A DNA stretch of 64,000 bases. Origin: Hymenobacter sp. 5317J-9. GTDB lineage: Bacteria; Bacteroidota; Bacteroidia; Cytophagales; Hymenobacteraceae. Shown in pieces: positions 17,702 through 26,713 of the stretch. Position numbers and translations under genes: made by a program. A model generated the notes under the pieces. That model did no database searches. It was given only the letters and a program-made list of their open reading frames with translations, and was not told the origin of the DNA. Where the stretch lies: positions 3,348,001 through 3,412,000 of the forward strand of contig NZ_CP095050.1 of NCBI RefSeq assembly GCF_022921075.1, read 5' to 3'. Within the stretch, counting starts at the first letter, position 1. Each line of letters starts with the position of its first letter.

Positions 17702-19636
17702 CTAGGGCTGCACCACGAAACCGCCGCGGGCCGGCAGCGTCAGACCAATTTTGTAATGCGGAAATGGCAACTGGTAGGTGCTGAACTCACGGTTGGTATT
17801 ACCGTCGGTTATGACTGTGCCAGGTCCGAGTCCTAATTTGATGGGGTCCAGTGTAATTTCTTTTGGAGCGTCGGTGGCATTAATGCCGGCCACGTACCAC
17901 TTACCATCGGGGGCCTGGCGGGCCAGCACGACGTATTCGCCGGGGAAGCCGTCAATGAATTTTACATCAACCCAGCGCGGCGGCAGCTTTTTCACGAACT
18001 CCTGCACGTAGGCGGGCTGCGCGGCCATGCCCTCGGGCACCTCGGCGTAGTGCTGAATGCCCGACTGGAACAGAACCGCTAGCGCCAACTCAAACGCGTT
18101 GGAAGTGCGGCGCTCTTTGCCGCGAATCTCCGAAAAAGCCATGGGCGTGAAGTCCATGGGCCCCACGGCGTTGCGGGTGAAAGGCAACGTGGCGCAGTGC
18201 GTGGCTTCTTGGTCGGTGTTGCGCTGGTCGAAGGTCAGGAACTCGAAGCCCTTCACCGCTTCCATGGTCATCAGGTTGGGGTAGGTGCGGTTCCAGCCGC
18301 GCGGCAAGGTGGCGCCGTGGAAATTCACCAGCAGCCCGGCCTGGGCAGCATCGGTCATGAGGTCCTGGTAGTAGTTCATGAACGACTGCCCGTCGCCGCC
18401 GAAAAAGTCGATTTTCACGCCCGCCACGCCCATCTGCTTGATGCGGGCGAACTCCTTGCGCCGGCTCTCGGCGTCGAACAGCACCTTGGTGGGCGTTTGC
18501 GGAGCCTGGTTCCAGCTGCCGTTGGAGTTGTACCACACCAGTAGGCCCACGTTTTTGGAACGGGCGTACTGCGCCAGCTCGGCCGTCTTCTCGTAGCCGA
18601 TTTGCGTGTCCCACAGCGCATCCACCAGGCAATAGCGCCAGCCCATGGCGGCCGAGTAGTCAATGAAGCGGCGCTGCACGTCGTAGGTGGTGTTCTTGTC
18701 CCCCATCAGCACCCACGACCACGACGACTTGCCGGGCGCGTCCATATTCACGGGCGCACTAGCAGGCGCGCTCAGGTCAGTGGTCAGCGTTGATTCCACG
18801 ATGGGCGCCAGCGAGTTGCCCAGCACCACCACGCGCCAGGGCGAGCGCCAGGGCAGGCGGCTTTCGGGCAGCAGCGGCGCATCAGGTGTGGTCCGTTCGG
18901 GCGCCTGCGGAAAGGCCATTGTGTAGTTGGCATCCGGCGATTCGTGGGCCAGGTGGCTGCCGCAGTAGCTGCGGCCCATGCCGGCCTCGGTGAGCAGCAC
19001 CCAACGCCCCCCGGCCTCAAACAAAGCTGGAAACGACCACCCCTGCCCGATGGTGGACGGCGTGCCCGCCGCGATGCCGCGCTGGTAGTTTTCCTCGTAC
19101 GAGGGCTGGGTGTTGGCAAAACCAGTCTGGGCCTTAGCGTGCGGGTGCAGCCAGCCCTTAGCATCAGCCGGCAGGTGGAAGCTGGTTTGCTCCGCCGTAA
19201 TGCGCTGCACTTCGGCGCTTTTGCCTTCGATGAGGTATTGAAACGCTACCCCATCGTTCGACACCTGAAACACGACGCTCAGCGTGGGCGCCCCGGCCGG
19301 GCCGGCGAAGTGCACCACGCGGCGATTGGCCCGGTAGCGGCAATTCGCGCGCTTGTCAGTGGCCAGTTGATAGTCGTCGGCCACGGCCGTCACCTTGTCG
19401 GCGCTGGCCAGCCTGAGGCCCTGCGACAGGTCGGCGCTGGCCAGCTGCAGGCCCAGGCGCGAGGGGCGCAGCAGCTCGGCGGCGCGGTAGCGCACGGCGT
19501 AGGTGGGCCGGCCCTGGCCGTCCACATCCACGCTCACCTGCACGGCCCCGTCGGGGCTGCCGACCACAACGGGCCCGGCGGCGTGGGAAAGGGAAGCGGC
19601 CAGCATCAACGAGCAGAAAAGAAAAGAGAACCGCAT
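17702..19636 (-). CDS. Secreted GH97 glycosidase, retaining (alpha-galactosidase-like) type
   Basis: A 644-residue protein with signal peptide (1-19, SLSHAA). GH97 architecture: an N-terminal beta-supersandwich (about 22-280), a catalytic barrel (about 290-560) and a C-terminal beta domain. In the barrel, AGVKIDFFGGDG places an Asp (D410) where retaining GH97 enzymes have their nucleophile, and TMEAVKGFEF gives E459 as acid/base. The inverting SusB-type alpha-glucosidases instead use two Glu residues. This suggests an alpha-galactosidase or beta-L-arabinopyranosidase rather than a starch enzyme, which fits side-chain trimming of complex xylans. It is co-oriented with its locus neighbours, with a 34-nt inverted repeat just upstream. 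Confidence 0.88.
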   Translation of the reverse strand: MRFSFLFCSLMLAASLSHAAGPVVVGSPDGAVQVSVDVDGQGRPTYAVRYRAAELLRPSRLGLQLASADLSQGLRLASADKVTAVADDYQLATDKRANCRYRANRRVVHFAGPAGAPTLSVVFQVSNDGVAFQYLIEGKSAEVQRITAEQTSFHLPADAKGWLHPHAKAQTGFANTQPSYEENYQRGIAAGTPSTIGQGWSFPALFEAGGRWVLLTEAGMGRSYCGSHLAHESPDANYTMAFPQAPERTTPDAPLLPESRLPWRSPWRVVVLGNSLAPIVESTLTTDLSAPASAPVNMDAPGKSSWSWVLMGDKNTTYDVQRRFIDYSAAMGWRYCLVDALWDTQIGYEKTAELAQYARSKNVGLLVWYNSNGSWNQAPQTPTKVLFDAESRRKEFARIKQMGVAGVKIDFFGGDGQSFMNYYQDLMTDAAQAGLLVNFHGATLPRGWNRTYPNLMTMEAVKGFEFLTFDQRNTDQEATHCATLPFTRNAVGPMDFTPMAFSEIRGKERRTSNAFELALAVLFQSGIQHYAEVPEGMAAQPAYVQEFVKKLPPRWVDVKFIDGFPGEYVVLARQAPDGKWYVAGINATDAPKEITLDPIKLGLGPGTVITDGNTNREFSTYQLPFPHYKIGLTLPARGGFVVQP

Positions 19637-19682
19637 GATAATCAGAGGATAGATCAGAAGAGTGATTCGGAAGTCGTATGGC

Positions 19683-19794
19683 CCGGTCCGCCCGCCCTAG
19701 GCGGGCCGACCGGTTGCCGTTTTGCGCCGCTGCGCCGCTCTTGATGGGCCGGGCTACTAACAACCGGTCGGCCCGCCTAGGGCGGGCGGACCGG
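19683..19794. repeat. Intergenic inverted repeat, family D (34-nt perfect arms)
   Basis: Arms 19683-19716 and 19761-19794 are perfect reverse complements over 34 bases, and each arm also contains the self-complementary cccgccctaggcggg core. A shorter copy of the core is at 7265-7277. It fills the spacer between the GH43 (stop 19823) and GH97 (start 19636) genes. Confidence 0.85.
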
Positions 19795-19822
19795 AACTAC
19801 AGCTTCTAAAACAGATGCCGCT

Positions 19823-21505
19823 TTATTTCTTGTACATGGGGTCGTTGCCCTCGTACTTCAGCCACTTGAAGGAAGCCGTGTTGGTGGTGGGCTGGCCCGA
19901 GGAGGTGGCATACATCCCGAACGTGCAGCCGATGAAGCCGCCCGCCACCTGCGTGCTCAGGAACTTGCCGTCCACCTGGTCCTTGAGCGTGGTCCAGGCC
20001 TTGCCATTCTCCGAAAACTGGAAGCTGTACTTATCGGCCTGGGCCTGAATGCGCAGCTGCACGCTGCCCGTGGCCGACTTGAGCGGGGCCTGGGCCAACA
20101 GCTCCGGCTGCTTCACATCGGCGGTGCTTTTGAAGAGCTGGAGCATGGATTTGCCCGCATCCACCGACTTGCAGAGGTAGTAGAAGTGCTTCTCGTCCTG
20201 GAAGATGGCCAGGCCGGCCTTTTCATTCGCCGCTTTCGGCGCGAAGGTCAGCTCGGTTTCGGCGGTGCAGTAGAGGTGCTGCTGGCGCTTGCCGATGAAG
20301 GATGGGTTGCCGGTTTCGGCGCAGGTTTCGGGCTTGAGTTTCAGGGTGAGGCCCTTGGCCTTGCTCAGCGAGAAGCTGGCGCTGTCCACGGTGCGCAGAA
20401 ACAGCAGCGCGGGGTCCAGCTGCTTCTCGAAGGTGAGGGTGTAGCCAAAGTTGCCGCTCTGGGGCCGCGCGCCGGGCTGTTTCACCTCCGGGAAATTGGC
20501 TTTGTAGGAGTATTGCACCCCGTTGGGGCCGGGCACCATCACCGGCCACTCGTCCTTCCATTCCACGGGCACGATGAACGTCTCGCGGCCGGTGTTGTAG
20601 AAATTGTCCTCGTAGGGCCGCACGGCCAGGAAAATGGCGTAGGTCTTGCCATCGGGCCCTTCCACAAACTGAGCGTGGCCGGCCGAGGTGATGGGGTCTT
20701 TGCGGTCTTTCGGCAGCTCGCGCTGCGAGAGGATGGGGTTCTTCTCGTAGGGCACGAACGGGCCCAGCGGCTCCTTGCTGCGGAACACTACCTCCGTGTG
20801 GTTCACCGAGGTGCCGCCCTCGGCCGCGTAGAGGTAGTGCCAGTTGCCCAGCTTCATCAGGTGCGGTCCCTCTATCCAGACCGGCTTTTTGCTCAGGTCC
20901 ACGCCCCCGTTCACCACGATTTTCGCCTCGCCCACGGTTTGCAGGGTTTGCGGGTTCAGCTCGATGATTTTGATGGAGCGGTGGCCGTCGTAGAGCGGCT
21001 TGTTGTCGGGCGGGTCGCTGTTGTAGATGACGTAGGCCTTGTCGCCCTCGAAATATAGCGAGGGGTCGATGCCGCGCACCTGGGGCAGGAAGGTGGGGTC
21101 GCTCCACGGCCCGGCCGGGTTTTTGGCCGTCACCACGAAGTTGCCCTTGTGGTCAATCTGCGTGCAGGTGACGTAGTACGTGCCGTTGTGGTACTCAATG
21201 GCCGGCGCAAACAGGCCCCGCGTCATGCGGTCGCCCAGGAAACTCATCTGCGACGGCCGGCTGATGACGTTGCCCACCTGCTTCCAGTTTTTCAGGTCGC
21301 GGCTATGCATCACGGGGATACCCGGGTAGTAGGAAAACGTGGAATTGACCAGGTAATAATCGGCGCCCACCTTCACGATGCTGGGGTCGGGATAAAAGCC
21401 ACTGAGGATGGGATTCACCAACTCAATCGATTGTGCAAACGCGCCCGAAAAAGGCAGCAACGCAAGTGCAGTAGGCAGAAGTTCTCGGAGTAGTTTGTAT
21501 TTCAT
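19823..21505 (-). CDS. Secreted GH43 beta-xylosidase-type enzyme with concanavalin-A-like domain
   Basis: A 560-residue protein with a signal peptide (1-25, FSGAFAQ). NPILSGFYPDPSIVKVGADYYLVNSTFSYYPG is the classic XynB/GH43 start, with D40 as base. RGIDPSLYFEGDK carries the modulating Asp and WIEGPHLMKLGNWHYLYAAEGG the acid Glu. From about residue 340 a beta-sandwich domain follows (FGYTLTFEKQLDPALLFLRT ... FQFSENGKAWTTL), as in beta-xylosidases where it closes the pocket. Expected to release xylose, or arabinose, from oligosaccharides. Repeat 19683-19794 lies directly downstream. Of the GH43 genes here, this one most resembles a true beta-xylosidase. Confidence 0.9.
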   Translation of the reverse strand: MKYKLLRELLPTALALLPFSGAFAQSIELVNPILSGFYPDPSIVKVGADYYLVNSTFSYYPGIPVMHSRDLKNWKQVGNVISRPSQMSFLGDRMTRGLFAPAIEYHNGTYYVTCTQIDHKGNFVVTAKNPAGPWSDPTFLPQVRGIDPSLYFEGDKAYVIYNSDPPDNKPLYDGHRSIKIIELNPQTLQTVGEAKIVVNGGVDLSKKPVWIEGPHLMKLGNWHYLYAAEGGTSVNHTEVVFRSKEPLGPFVPYEKNPILSQRELPKDRKDPITSAGHAQFVEGPDGKTYAIFLAVRPYEDNFYNTGRETFIVPVEWKDEWPVMVPGPNGVQYSYKANFPEVKQPGARPQSGNFGYTLTFEKQLDPALLFLRTVDSASFSLSKAKGLTLKLKPETCAETGNPSFIGKRQQHLYCTAETELTFAPKAANEKAGLAIFQDEKHFYYLCKSVDAGKSMLQLFKSTADVKQPELLAQAPLKSATGSVQLRIQAQADKYSFQFSENGKAWTTLKDQVDGKFLSTQVAGGFIGCTFGMYATSSGQPTTNTASFKWLKYEGNDPMYKK

Positions 21506-21586
21506 GCTGATGCGAAAAATGCTTTTCGTAAGTGTTTTTTAGGTTTTTAAATCAGTACGAACTCGCCGAAGCGGGCAAGGACGGCG

Positions 21587-23971
21587 CTATTTTAGCAGGC
21601 GCACATCGTACACGCCGCCCGCTGTAGATTCTGCGCCTGCCTGGAATTTCACGGTGAGCGCCGTCGGTGCGTTGGGCTGCCTAAGTGATTCCGGCAGGGC
21701 GTATTCCACGTCGTAAAAGTCGCCGCTCTCATTGCCGGCCAGCTGCACCTGCGCCAGGGGCTTGCCATTCACCAGAATGCTGAACTGCCGGTTCTTGTCG
21801 CCGCCCGCGTAGGTCACGCGGAGGGTGCGGGCATTGCGTTGCGGGTTGTGGAGGATGTAGCTGAACCAGCCTTTGGCGTGCCGCCAGTGGCGGTCGCGGT
21901 GCGTGCCGGTTTCGGTTTGCTCGCCCTGGAAGCCGTGGTCGGACTCGGGCTGCTGCTCGCCGGGGGTTACCTGGTCCACGGTGCGGGCTTCGAGGGCCCG
22001 CTTTTCCGCGTCTTTGCGCCGCAGCTCCTCCTTGCGGGCCAGCAGGCCGGCGGGCGTCGTCACGGGCCAATACACCATGTAGCGCGCGTCGTGAATCTGG
22101 TAGAACGGCACCAGCTGCACGTTGCGGTATTTCTCCGAGTCAATCAGCCCGGCGGCCGTGAAGGTAAGCGGCTGCCCCGCCACAGGCTTGAGGCCCTCGG
22201 CCACGTTGGGGCCGGCCGAAACCAGCACCGGCGCCTCCTCAATAGGATAAAGCTTGCCGCTGGGCACGTGCGACATGCGCGCGCCGTCGGCCCGCAGGCC
22301 CTTCAAATCGGTGGTATCCGTGACGGCCGCCAGCACCACCGGGCCATGCACAAACGACACCCAGGAGGACTTATCCGGCATATACTCGGCCGTGGTGGCC
22401 ATGGGCAGGGCCACAGTCACCACGTCGCCCGAGCGCCACTTGCGGCTCAGCGTGACATAGCCCGGCGCGGCCGCGCTGGTGGCCACTGGCTGGCCATTCA
22501 CTTGCACCTGCAATTGCCCCGCCGGTACCCACTTAGGCTGCCGGATGCTGAGCGCGAAGGTGCGCGGCTTTTTCAGGCTGAGCTTCAGCTGCGTGCGTTC
22601 CTCGTTGGGAAAAGTCGTTTCCTGCGTCAGGGTCATCCCCTGCTCAGCCCAGGTGAGGCGGGACGGGATGAACAGGTTCACCAGCAGCTCCTGCGGCCCG
22701 CGGTGCGCGTACACCAGCTCGCCGTATTTGCCGTGGTTTTCCAGGCCCGAGCCCACGCAGCACCAGAAGCCTTCCTGCGGCTGCGAATACACCCGGTAGT
22801 GCCGGGGGCGCATGGGCGTGAAGTACACAAAGCCCCCCTGCCCCGGGTGCTGCGACGACAAAATGTGGTTATAAGTCGCCCGCTCGTAGTAATCCAAGTA
22901 CTTCGTCTCGCCGCCGGTCAGGTACAGCTCCTTGCTGAGCTTGAGCATATTGTAGGTGTTGCACGTTTCCGGCCCCTCGGTGCTTTCCAGCATGGAAGCA
23001 AAGCTGGTGGCCGGGTTGAAGTGCTCGCTCACGCTGTTGCCGCCAATGGAAACCGTCCGGTTTTCCACCACCGTCTTCCAGAAAAAGGCCGCGGCCACGC
23101 CCCAGGCCGGGTCGCCGCCCACTTCCGCCACCCGCTCGAAGCCGATGACTTTCGGAATCTGCGTGTTAGCGTGCATGCCGTTGAGCACATCTTTGCCAGC
23201 CAGCAGGGGCTGGAGCACGGCTTGGTGCGAAAAGCGCTGAGCCAGCGCCAGGTACTTGCGGTTGTGCGTCAGGTCGGCCACGTCGGCAAAAATCTCGTTC
23301 AGGCCGCCGTGCTCGCTGCGCATCATCTCCTGCAGCTGCGCGTCGCTCAGGTTGGCCGTCAGGTCCAGAAACCAGTCCGTCAGCTTAATGAGCATGCCGC
23401 GGGCTTTGGCGTTGCCACCCACCGCGTAGGCGTCGCGCAGGCCGGCGAAGGTTTTGTGCAGGTTGTAGAGCGGCACCCATTTGTTGTTCAGCCCGAAGCT
23501 GTTGGCCTTGATGTTGCCGGCCTTCACCTCCGCCCACATGGCCGGGCCGCCGGGCACGCCGCCCAGGTAACCGTTGCCGCTTTTCTGCTGGCAAGCGTCC
23601 AGTTGGTCAACGAAGTAGTTTAGCCGCTGCTGCACCTGCACATCGCCGGTAGCGGCGTACATGTAGGCCAGGGCCGAGAGGTAGTGCCCACCCATGTGGC
23701 CGTCCAGGCCGGTGTTTTCCCAGTTGCCGTAGCGCTCGGCCTTGGACGGCAGGCCCGCCGAGGCCAGGTAGGGCGCCAGCAGCCGGTCGGGGTTCAGGGT
23801 CAGCAGGTAGGCCAAGTCCGTCTGCTGAGCCTCCCGGAACGGGCTGTTTAGCAGACGCACATCGGCCACGGGGAAGCTTTGCAGCTTCACTGCCTGTCCC
23901 GAGGCCAGCGTGGGCAGCGCTGAGAGCGTCAAAAGCAGAAATTTCCCTTTGTTCGTCAACATCGTTTGCAT
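21587..23971 (-). CDS. GH146/GH127 beta-L-arabinofuranosidase
   Basis: A 794-residue secreted protein (signal peptide about 1-25, TLASGQ; a second ATG at codon 4 is equally possible). The alpha/alpha barrel begins with SPFREAQQTDLAYLLTLNPDRLLAPY and contains NWENTGLDGHMGGHYLSALAYMYA. The zinc-cysteine centre of the GH127/GH146 clan is visible: E335 and C337 (GPETCNTYNML) and the adjacent C404-C405 (GFWCCVGSGLENHGKYGE), where the first Cys of the pair is the nucleophile in characterised members. Two beta domains follow, including DUF4986-like and C-terminal sandwich segments. GH146 enzymes remove beta-1,2-L-arabinofuranose, usually from pectic or complex arabinans, which extends the range of this xylan locus. 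Confidence 0.9.
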   Translation of the reverse strand: MQTMLTNKGKFLLLTLSALPTLASGQAVKLQSFPVADVRLLNSPFREAQQTDLAYLLTLNPDRLLAPYLASAGLPSKAERYGNWENTGLDGHMGGHYLSALAYMYAATGDVQVQQRLNYFVDQLDACQQKSGNGYLGGVPGGPAMWAEVKAGNIKANSFGLNNKWVPLYNLHKTFAGLRDAYAVGGNAKARGMLIKLTDWFLDLTANLSDAQLQEMMRSEHGGLNEIFADVADLTHNRKYLALAQRFSHQAVLQPLLAGKDVLNGMHANTQIPKVIGFERVAEVGGDPAWGVAAAFFWKTVVENRTVSIGGNSVSEHFNPATSFASMLESTEGPETCNTYNMLKLSKELYLTGGETKYLDYYERATYNHILSSQHPGQGGFVYFTPMRPRHYRVYSQPQEGFWCCVGSGLENHGKYGELVYAHRGPQELLVNLFIPSRLTWAEQGMTLTQETTFPNEERTQLKLSLKKPRTFALSIRQPKWVPAGQLQVQVNGQPVATSAAAPGYVTLSRKWRSGDVVTVALPMATTAEYMPDKSSWVSFVHGPVVLAAVTDTTDLKGLRADGARMSHVPSGKLYPIEEAPVLVSAGPNVAEGLKPVAGQPLTFTAAGLIDSEKYRNVQLVPFYQIHDARYMVYWPVTTPAGLLARKEELRRKDAEKRALEARTVDQVTPGEQQPESDHGFQGEQTETGTHRDRHWRHAKGWFSYILHNPQRNARTLRVTYAGGDKNRQFSILVNGKPLAQVQLAGNESGDFYDVEYALPESLRQPNAPTALTVKFQAGAESTAGGVYDVRLLK

Positions 23972-23989
23972 GAAATACTGGCCCGAAAC

Positions 23990-26611
23990 CTAGCGTTGGC
24001 CCAGACTGCCTTTCCCGTTTTTGGGCTCGGTGGCGCTGGTGGCAGTGGCCGGCGGGCCCAGGTAGGTGGCGGGCAGCTCGCCCGCACTCACCACCAGCTT
24101 TTCGAGCACCACGCCGGGGTCCACGCGCCAGAACTTGAGCGTGTGTGCGCCGGCCGTGGTCACGTTGTGTTGCGAGGTTTTCAGGTTGATGCTATTGGCC
24201 ACGATGCGCTCCCAGGGCCGGTTGCTTTCGCCGGGCTTCATGCCCGTATGCAGGTTGATGATTTGCGGCGCCTCATCGTCGAGCGACACGGCGTAACGCA
24301 GGCCGGTGGTATTGGTAAAGTCGAGGGTCGGGGCCAAGTAGGCGCTCACCGTCACGGGGCCGGCCTGGGCGAGGTTGATGCGGTACTCCAGGTGTGGGCT
24401 GTTGCCACCCGGCGTCTCAGTAGGCGCGACGGTAGTGGGGTACGTGCTCACGGCTCCCAGCGTGCGGCCCAGGTCGGGCAGGCGCTGCCAGCTTACGGGC
24501 CCGGCGTTCACGGCCTTGGTGTACTGCTCCGCCTCCACCGCCACGTAAGCGCCGGCAGCGGGCGCCGCCGGGTCCGCAATGGCCGTCGGCACAGCACCGG
24601 CGGGCAACGTCACCACCTGCGGCATGATATCCGCTTTCTCGTCGTGCCAGGAGGTGTAGCCGATGTGCATCTGGTCCATCATGTGGTTCCATTTGCCGCC
24701 GGCCACGGCGTGGTAGCGGTTCTTGATTTCGGCGTCTTTGGCAAACAGCGCCTGGGCTTTTTCGGCCAGCGCGTTGGTGTTGGGTTGGTTGGTTTTGGCG
24801 GCCTCGCGGTTTAGGGCCACAGTGTAGTACAGCTCGTTGAGGTTGGCGCAGGCCTGCACGGGATGCAGCACCAGCTCGTAAAAGGCGTCGTGGTCGGCGG
24901 CGGGCAGCTTTTGATTTATATCCTCCGCGCGGGTCCGCAGCTGATTGTACTCCGCTACCACTGTGGCCCACTCGCCGGTGACCAGGCTGTAGGTATTGGC
25001 GTCAATCAGCTCGGGCTTGCGGCGGCCGTTGTACTTAGCGTACTTGGCCAGAATGTCGGCGATGTCGGCTGCGTATTTCGGGCCAAACTGCTGGCTGGCC
25101 CAGCGCTGCGTGTAAGCCGCCACCTGGTCAGCCTTGATGTTGTCGGGGTTCCAAGCGTAGTCGAGGAAGAAGCTGATGGGCAATTCCATGGGCTTGAGGT
25201 CGCCCACGTTCACAATCCAAATCTGCTTCACGCCGTGCTCGTAGGCCAGGTGCATTTGCTCCCGCACGCGCGGCAAGGGGTTGGTGTTCAGCCAGCGGTA
25301 GCTGCGCGGGCCACCCACGTAGTCGAAGTGGTAGTAGATGCCGTAGCCACCCCGGCGGGGCGCGTCGCCGGGCTTGGGCAGCTTGCGCAGGTTGCCCCAG
25401 TTGTCGTCGCAGAGCAGCAGGGTCATGTCGTCGGGCACGCGCATGCCCTTGTCGTAGTAGTCCTGCACCTCCTTGTAGAGGGCCCAGAGCTGCGGGGTTT
25501 GGTCAGCGGGCTTGTGGGTTTCTTCGGCCAGAATTTTCCGCTGGTCGGCCACGATTTTTTCGAGCAGGGCAATGTTACTTTCCTGGCTCATGGGCTCGTC
25601 GCCGTCGCCGCGCATGGCCATGGTCACGATGCTTTCGTGGCTGCCCATGTTGCGGATGCCCTGCCGCCAGAAGCGGCGCAGGGTGGTGTCGTTGGTCTGG
25701 TAGTTCCAAGGGCCGTGGCCGTAGCGCTTCCACTCCTGCTGGGCGCGCTGCATGGGCTCGTGGTGCGAGGTGCCCATCACGATGCCGTACTCGTCGGCCA
25801 GCACCGGGCTCAGCTTGTCGTCGTCGTTGAAGGCATTGCCCCACATGGCCGGCCACAGGTAGTTGCCCTTGAGCCGCAGAATCAACTCAAACACATGCAC
25901 GTACATCTTCGAGTTGATGCCGCCGAATTTCTCCTTGCTCCAGCCCGTGAGCGCGGGCGCCTCGTCGTTCAGAAAGATGCCACGGTACTTCACCGCCGGC
26001 TCGCCCAGCGTGTGCCGGGCGGCCAGAATGCGCAGCGTCGTCTGAGGCTTCACCGGCACATCGGCCCACCAGTACCAGGGCGACACCCCAATCTGCTGCG
26101 AGAGGTCGTAGATGCCGTAGATGGTGCCGCGCTTGTCGCTGCCGGCAATCACCAGCGCCTGCTTCACGCCGGGCAGCGGGTTCATCACCACCTGCCGCAC
26201 AAAGGTTTCCCACTTGCCCGCCACGCCGGCCGTGCTGAGCTTGCCCGCCTTCACCAGCCCGTCAATCAGCGGGCTTTTGCCGATGGTGCCAATCAGCACA
26301 ACCTCAGCCCCCGCAGGTTTTTCAGTGCTGAAGCTAGGCGCGATTTTCGTCACGCGCTGCACGTCGGCCTGCAGGTCTTTGGCGGCCCGCAGCACGCCCG
26401 GCCAGTCGGCCGCGCTGGCGTAAATGGGCGCCGTTTTGCCATTGGCGGCCAGGGGGAAATCGGCGGCCGCTTTAGTTGTAGCCTTGGCGGCGACGGCCTT
26501 GGTTTGGGCTTGGGCGGCGGGGCTACTAAGCAGCACCAGCAACACCAGCCACAGCGCATGGCGCGAGGCAGCCGGTTGGATTAGCGAGCGAGTAATGGAT
26601 GGGGAAATCAT
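23990..26611 (-). CDS. GH115 xylan alpha-1,2-(4-O-methyl)glucuronidase
   Basis: From the ATG at 26611 the protein has 873 residues and begins with a secretion signal (hydrophobic ALWLVLLVLLSSPAAQAQ core). The longer frame from 26692 runs through a terminator-like hairpin and is rejected. GH115 blocks are clear: VVLIGTIGKSPLIDGL, GSDKRGTIYGIYDLSQQIGVSPWYWWADVP, KYRGIFLNDEAPALTGW, LKGNYLWPAMWGNAFNDDD, YGIVMGTSHHEPMQRAQQEW and DDNWGNLRKLP, followed by the helical insert and a C-terminal beta domain (about 720-860). Unlike GH67, GH115 removes glucuronate from internal xylose residues of polymeric xylan. It ends 18 bases before the GH146 start, so they are co-transcribed. Confidence 0.93.
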   Translation of the reverse strand: MISPSITRSLIQPAASRHALWLVLLVLLSSPAAQAQTKAVAAKATTKAAADFPLAANGKTAPIYASAADWPGVLRAAKDLQADVQRVTKIAPSFSTEKPAGAEVVLIGTIGKSPLIDGLVKAGKLSTAGVAGKWETFVRQVVMNPLPGVKQALVIAGSDKRGTIYGIYDLSQQIGVSPWYWWADVPVKPQTTLRILAARHTLGEPAVKYRGIFLNDEAPALTGWSKEKFGGINSKMYVHVFELILRLKGNYLWPAMWGNAFNDDDKLSPVLADEYGIVMGTSHHEPMQRAQQEWKRYGHGPWNYQTNDTTLRRFWRQGIRNMGSHESIVTMAMRGDGDEPMSQESNIALLEKIVADQRKILAEETHKPADQTPQLWALYKEVQDYYDKGMRVPDDMTLLLCDDNWGNLRKLPKPGDAPRRGGYGIYYHFDYVGGPRSYRWLNTNPLPRVREQMHLAYEHGVKQIWIVNVGDLKPMELPISFFLDYAWNPDNIKADQVAAYTQRWASQQFGPKYAADIADILAKYAKYNGRRKPELIDANTYSLVTGEWATVVAEYNQLRTRAEDINQKLPAADHDAFYELVLHPVQACANLNELYYTVALNREAAKTNQPNTNALAEKAQALFAKDAEIKNRYHAVAGGKWNHMMDQMHIGYTSWHDEKADIMPQVVTLPAGAVPTAIADPAAPAAGAYVAVEAEQYTKAVNAGPVSWQRLPDLGRTLGAVSTYPTTVAPTETPGGNSPHLEYRINLAQAGPVTVSAYLAPTLDFTNTTGLRYAVSLDDEAPQIINLHTGMKPGESNRPWERIVANSINLKTSQHNVTTAGAHTLKFWRVDPGVVLEKLVVSAGELPATYLGPPATATSATEPKNGKGSLGQR

Positions 26612-26659
26612 CGAAGTTTGCTTTATGGATAGAGCTGCGAGCCGCAGCCGAAGATGCTG

Positions 26660-26704
26660 AAAAAGGCCATCATACTGAGCGCAGCCGAGCATGATGGCCT
26701 TTTC
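26660..26704. terminator. Terminator-like hairpin between GH10 and GH115
   Basis: Arms aaaaggccatcat (26661-26673) and atgatggcctttt (26691-26703) pair perfectly over 13 bases with an A run before and a T run after, so it could stop transcription in either direction. The loop (ctgagcgcagccgagc) resembles repeat family A. It follows the start region of GH115 and precedes GH10 in transcription, so it may lower GH10 expression or hold read-through. Confidence 0.6.
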
Positions 26705-26713
26705 CAGGATTCC

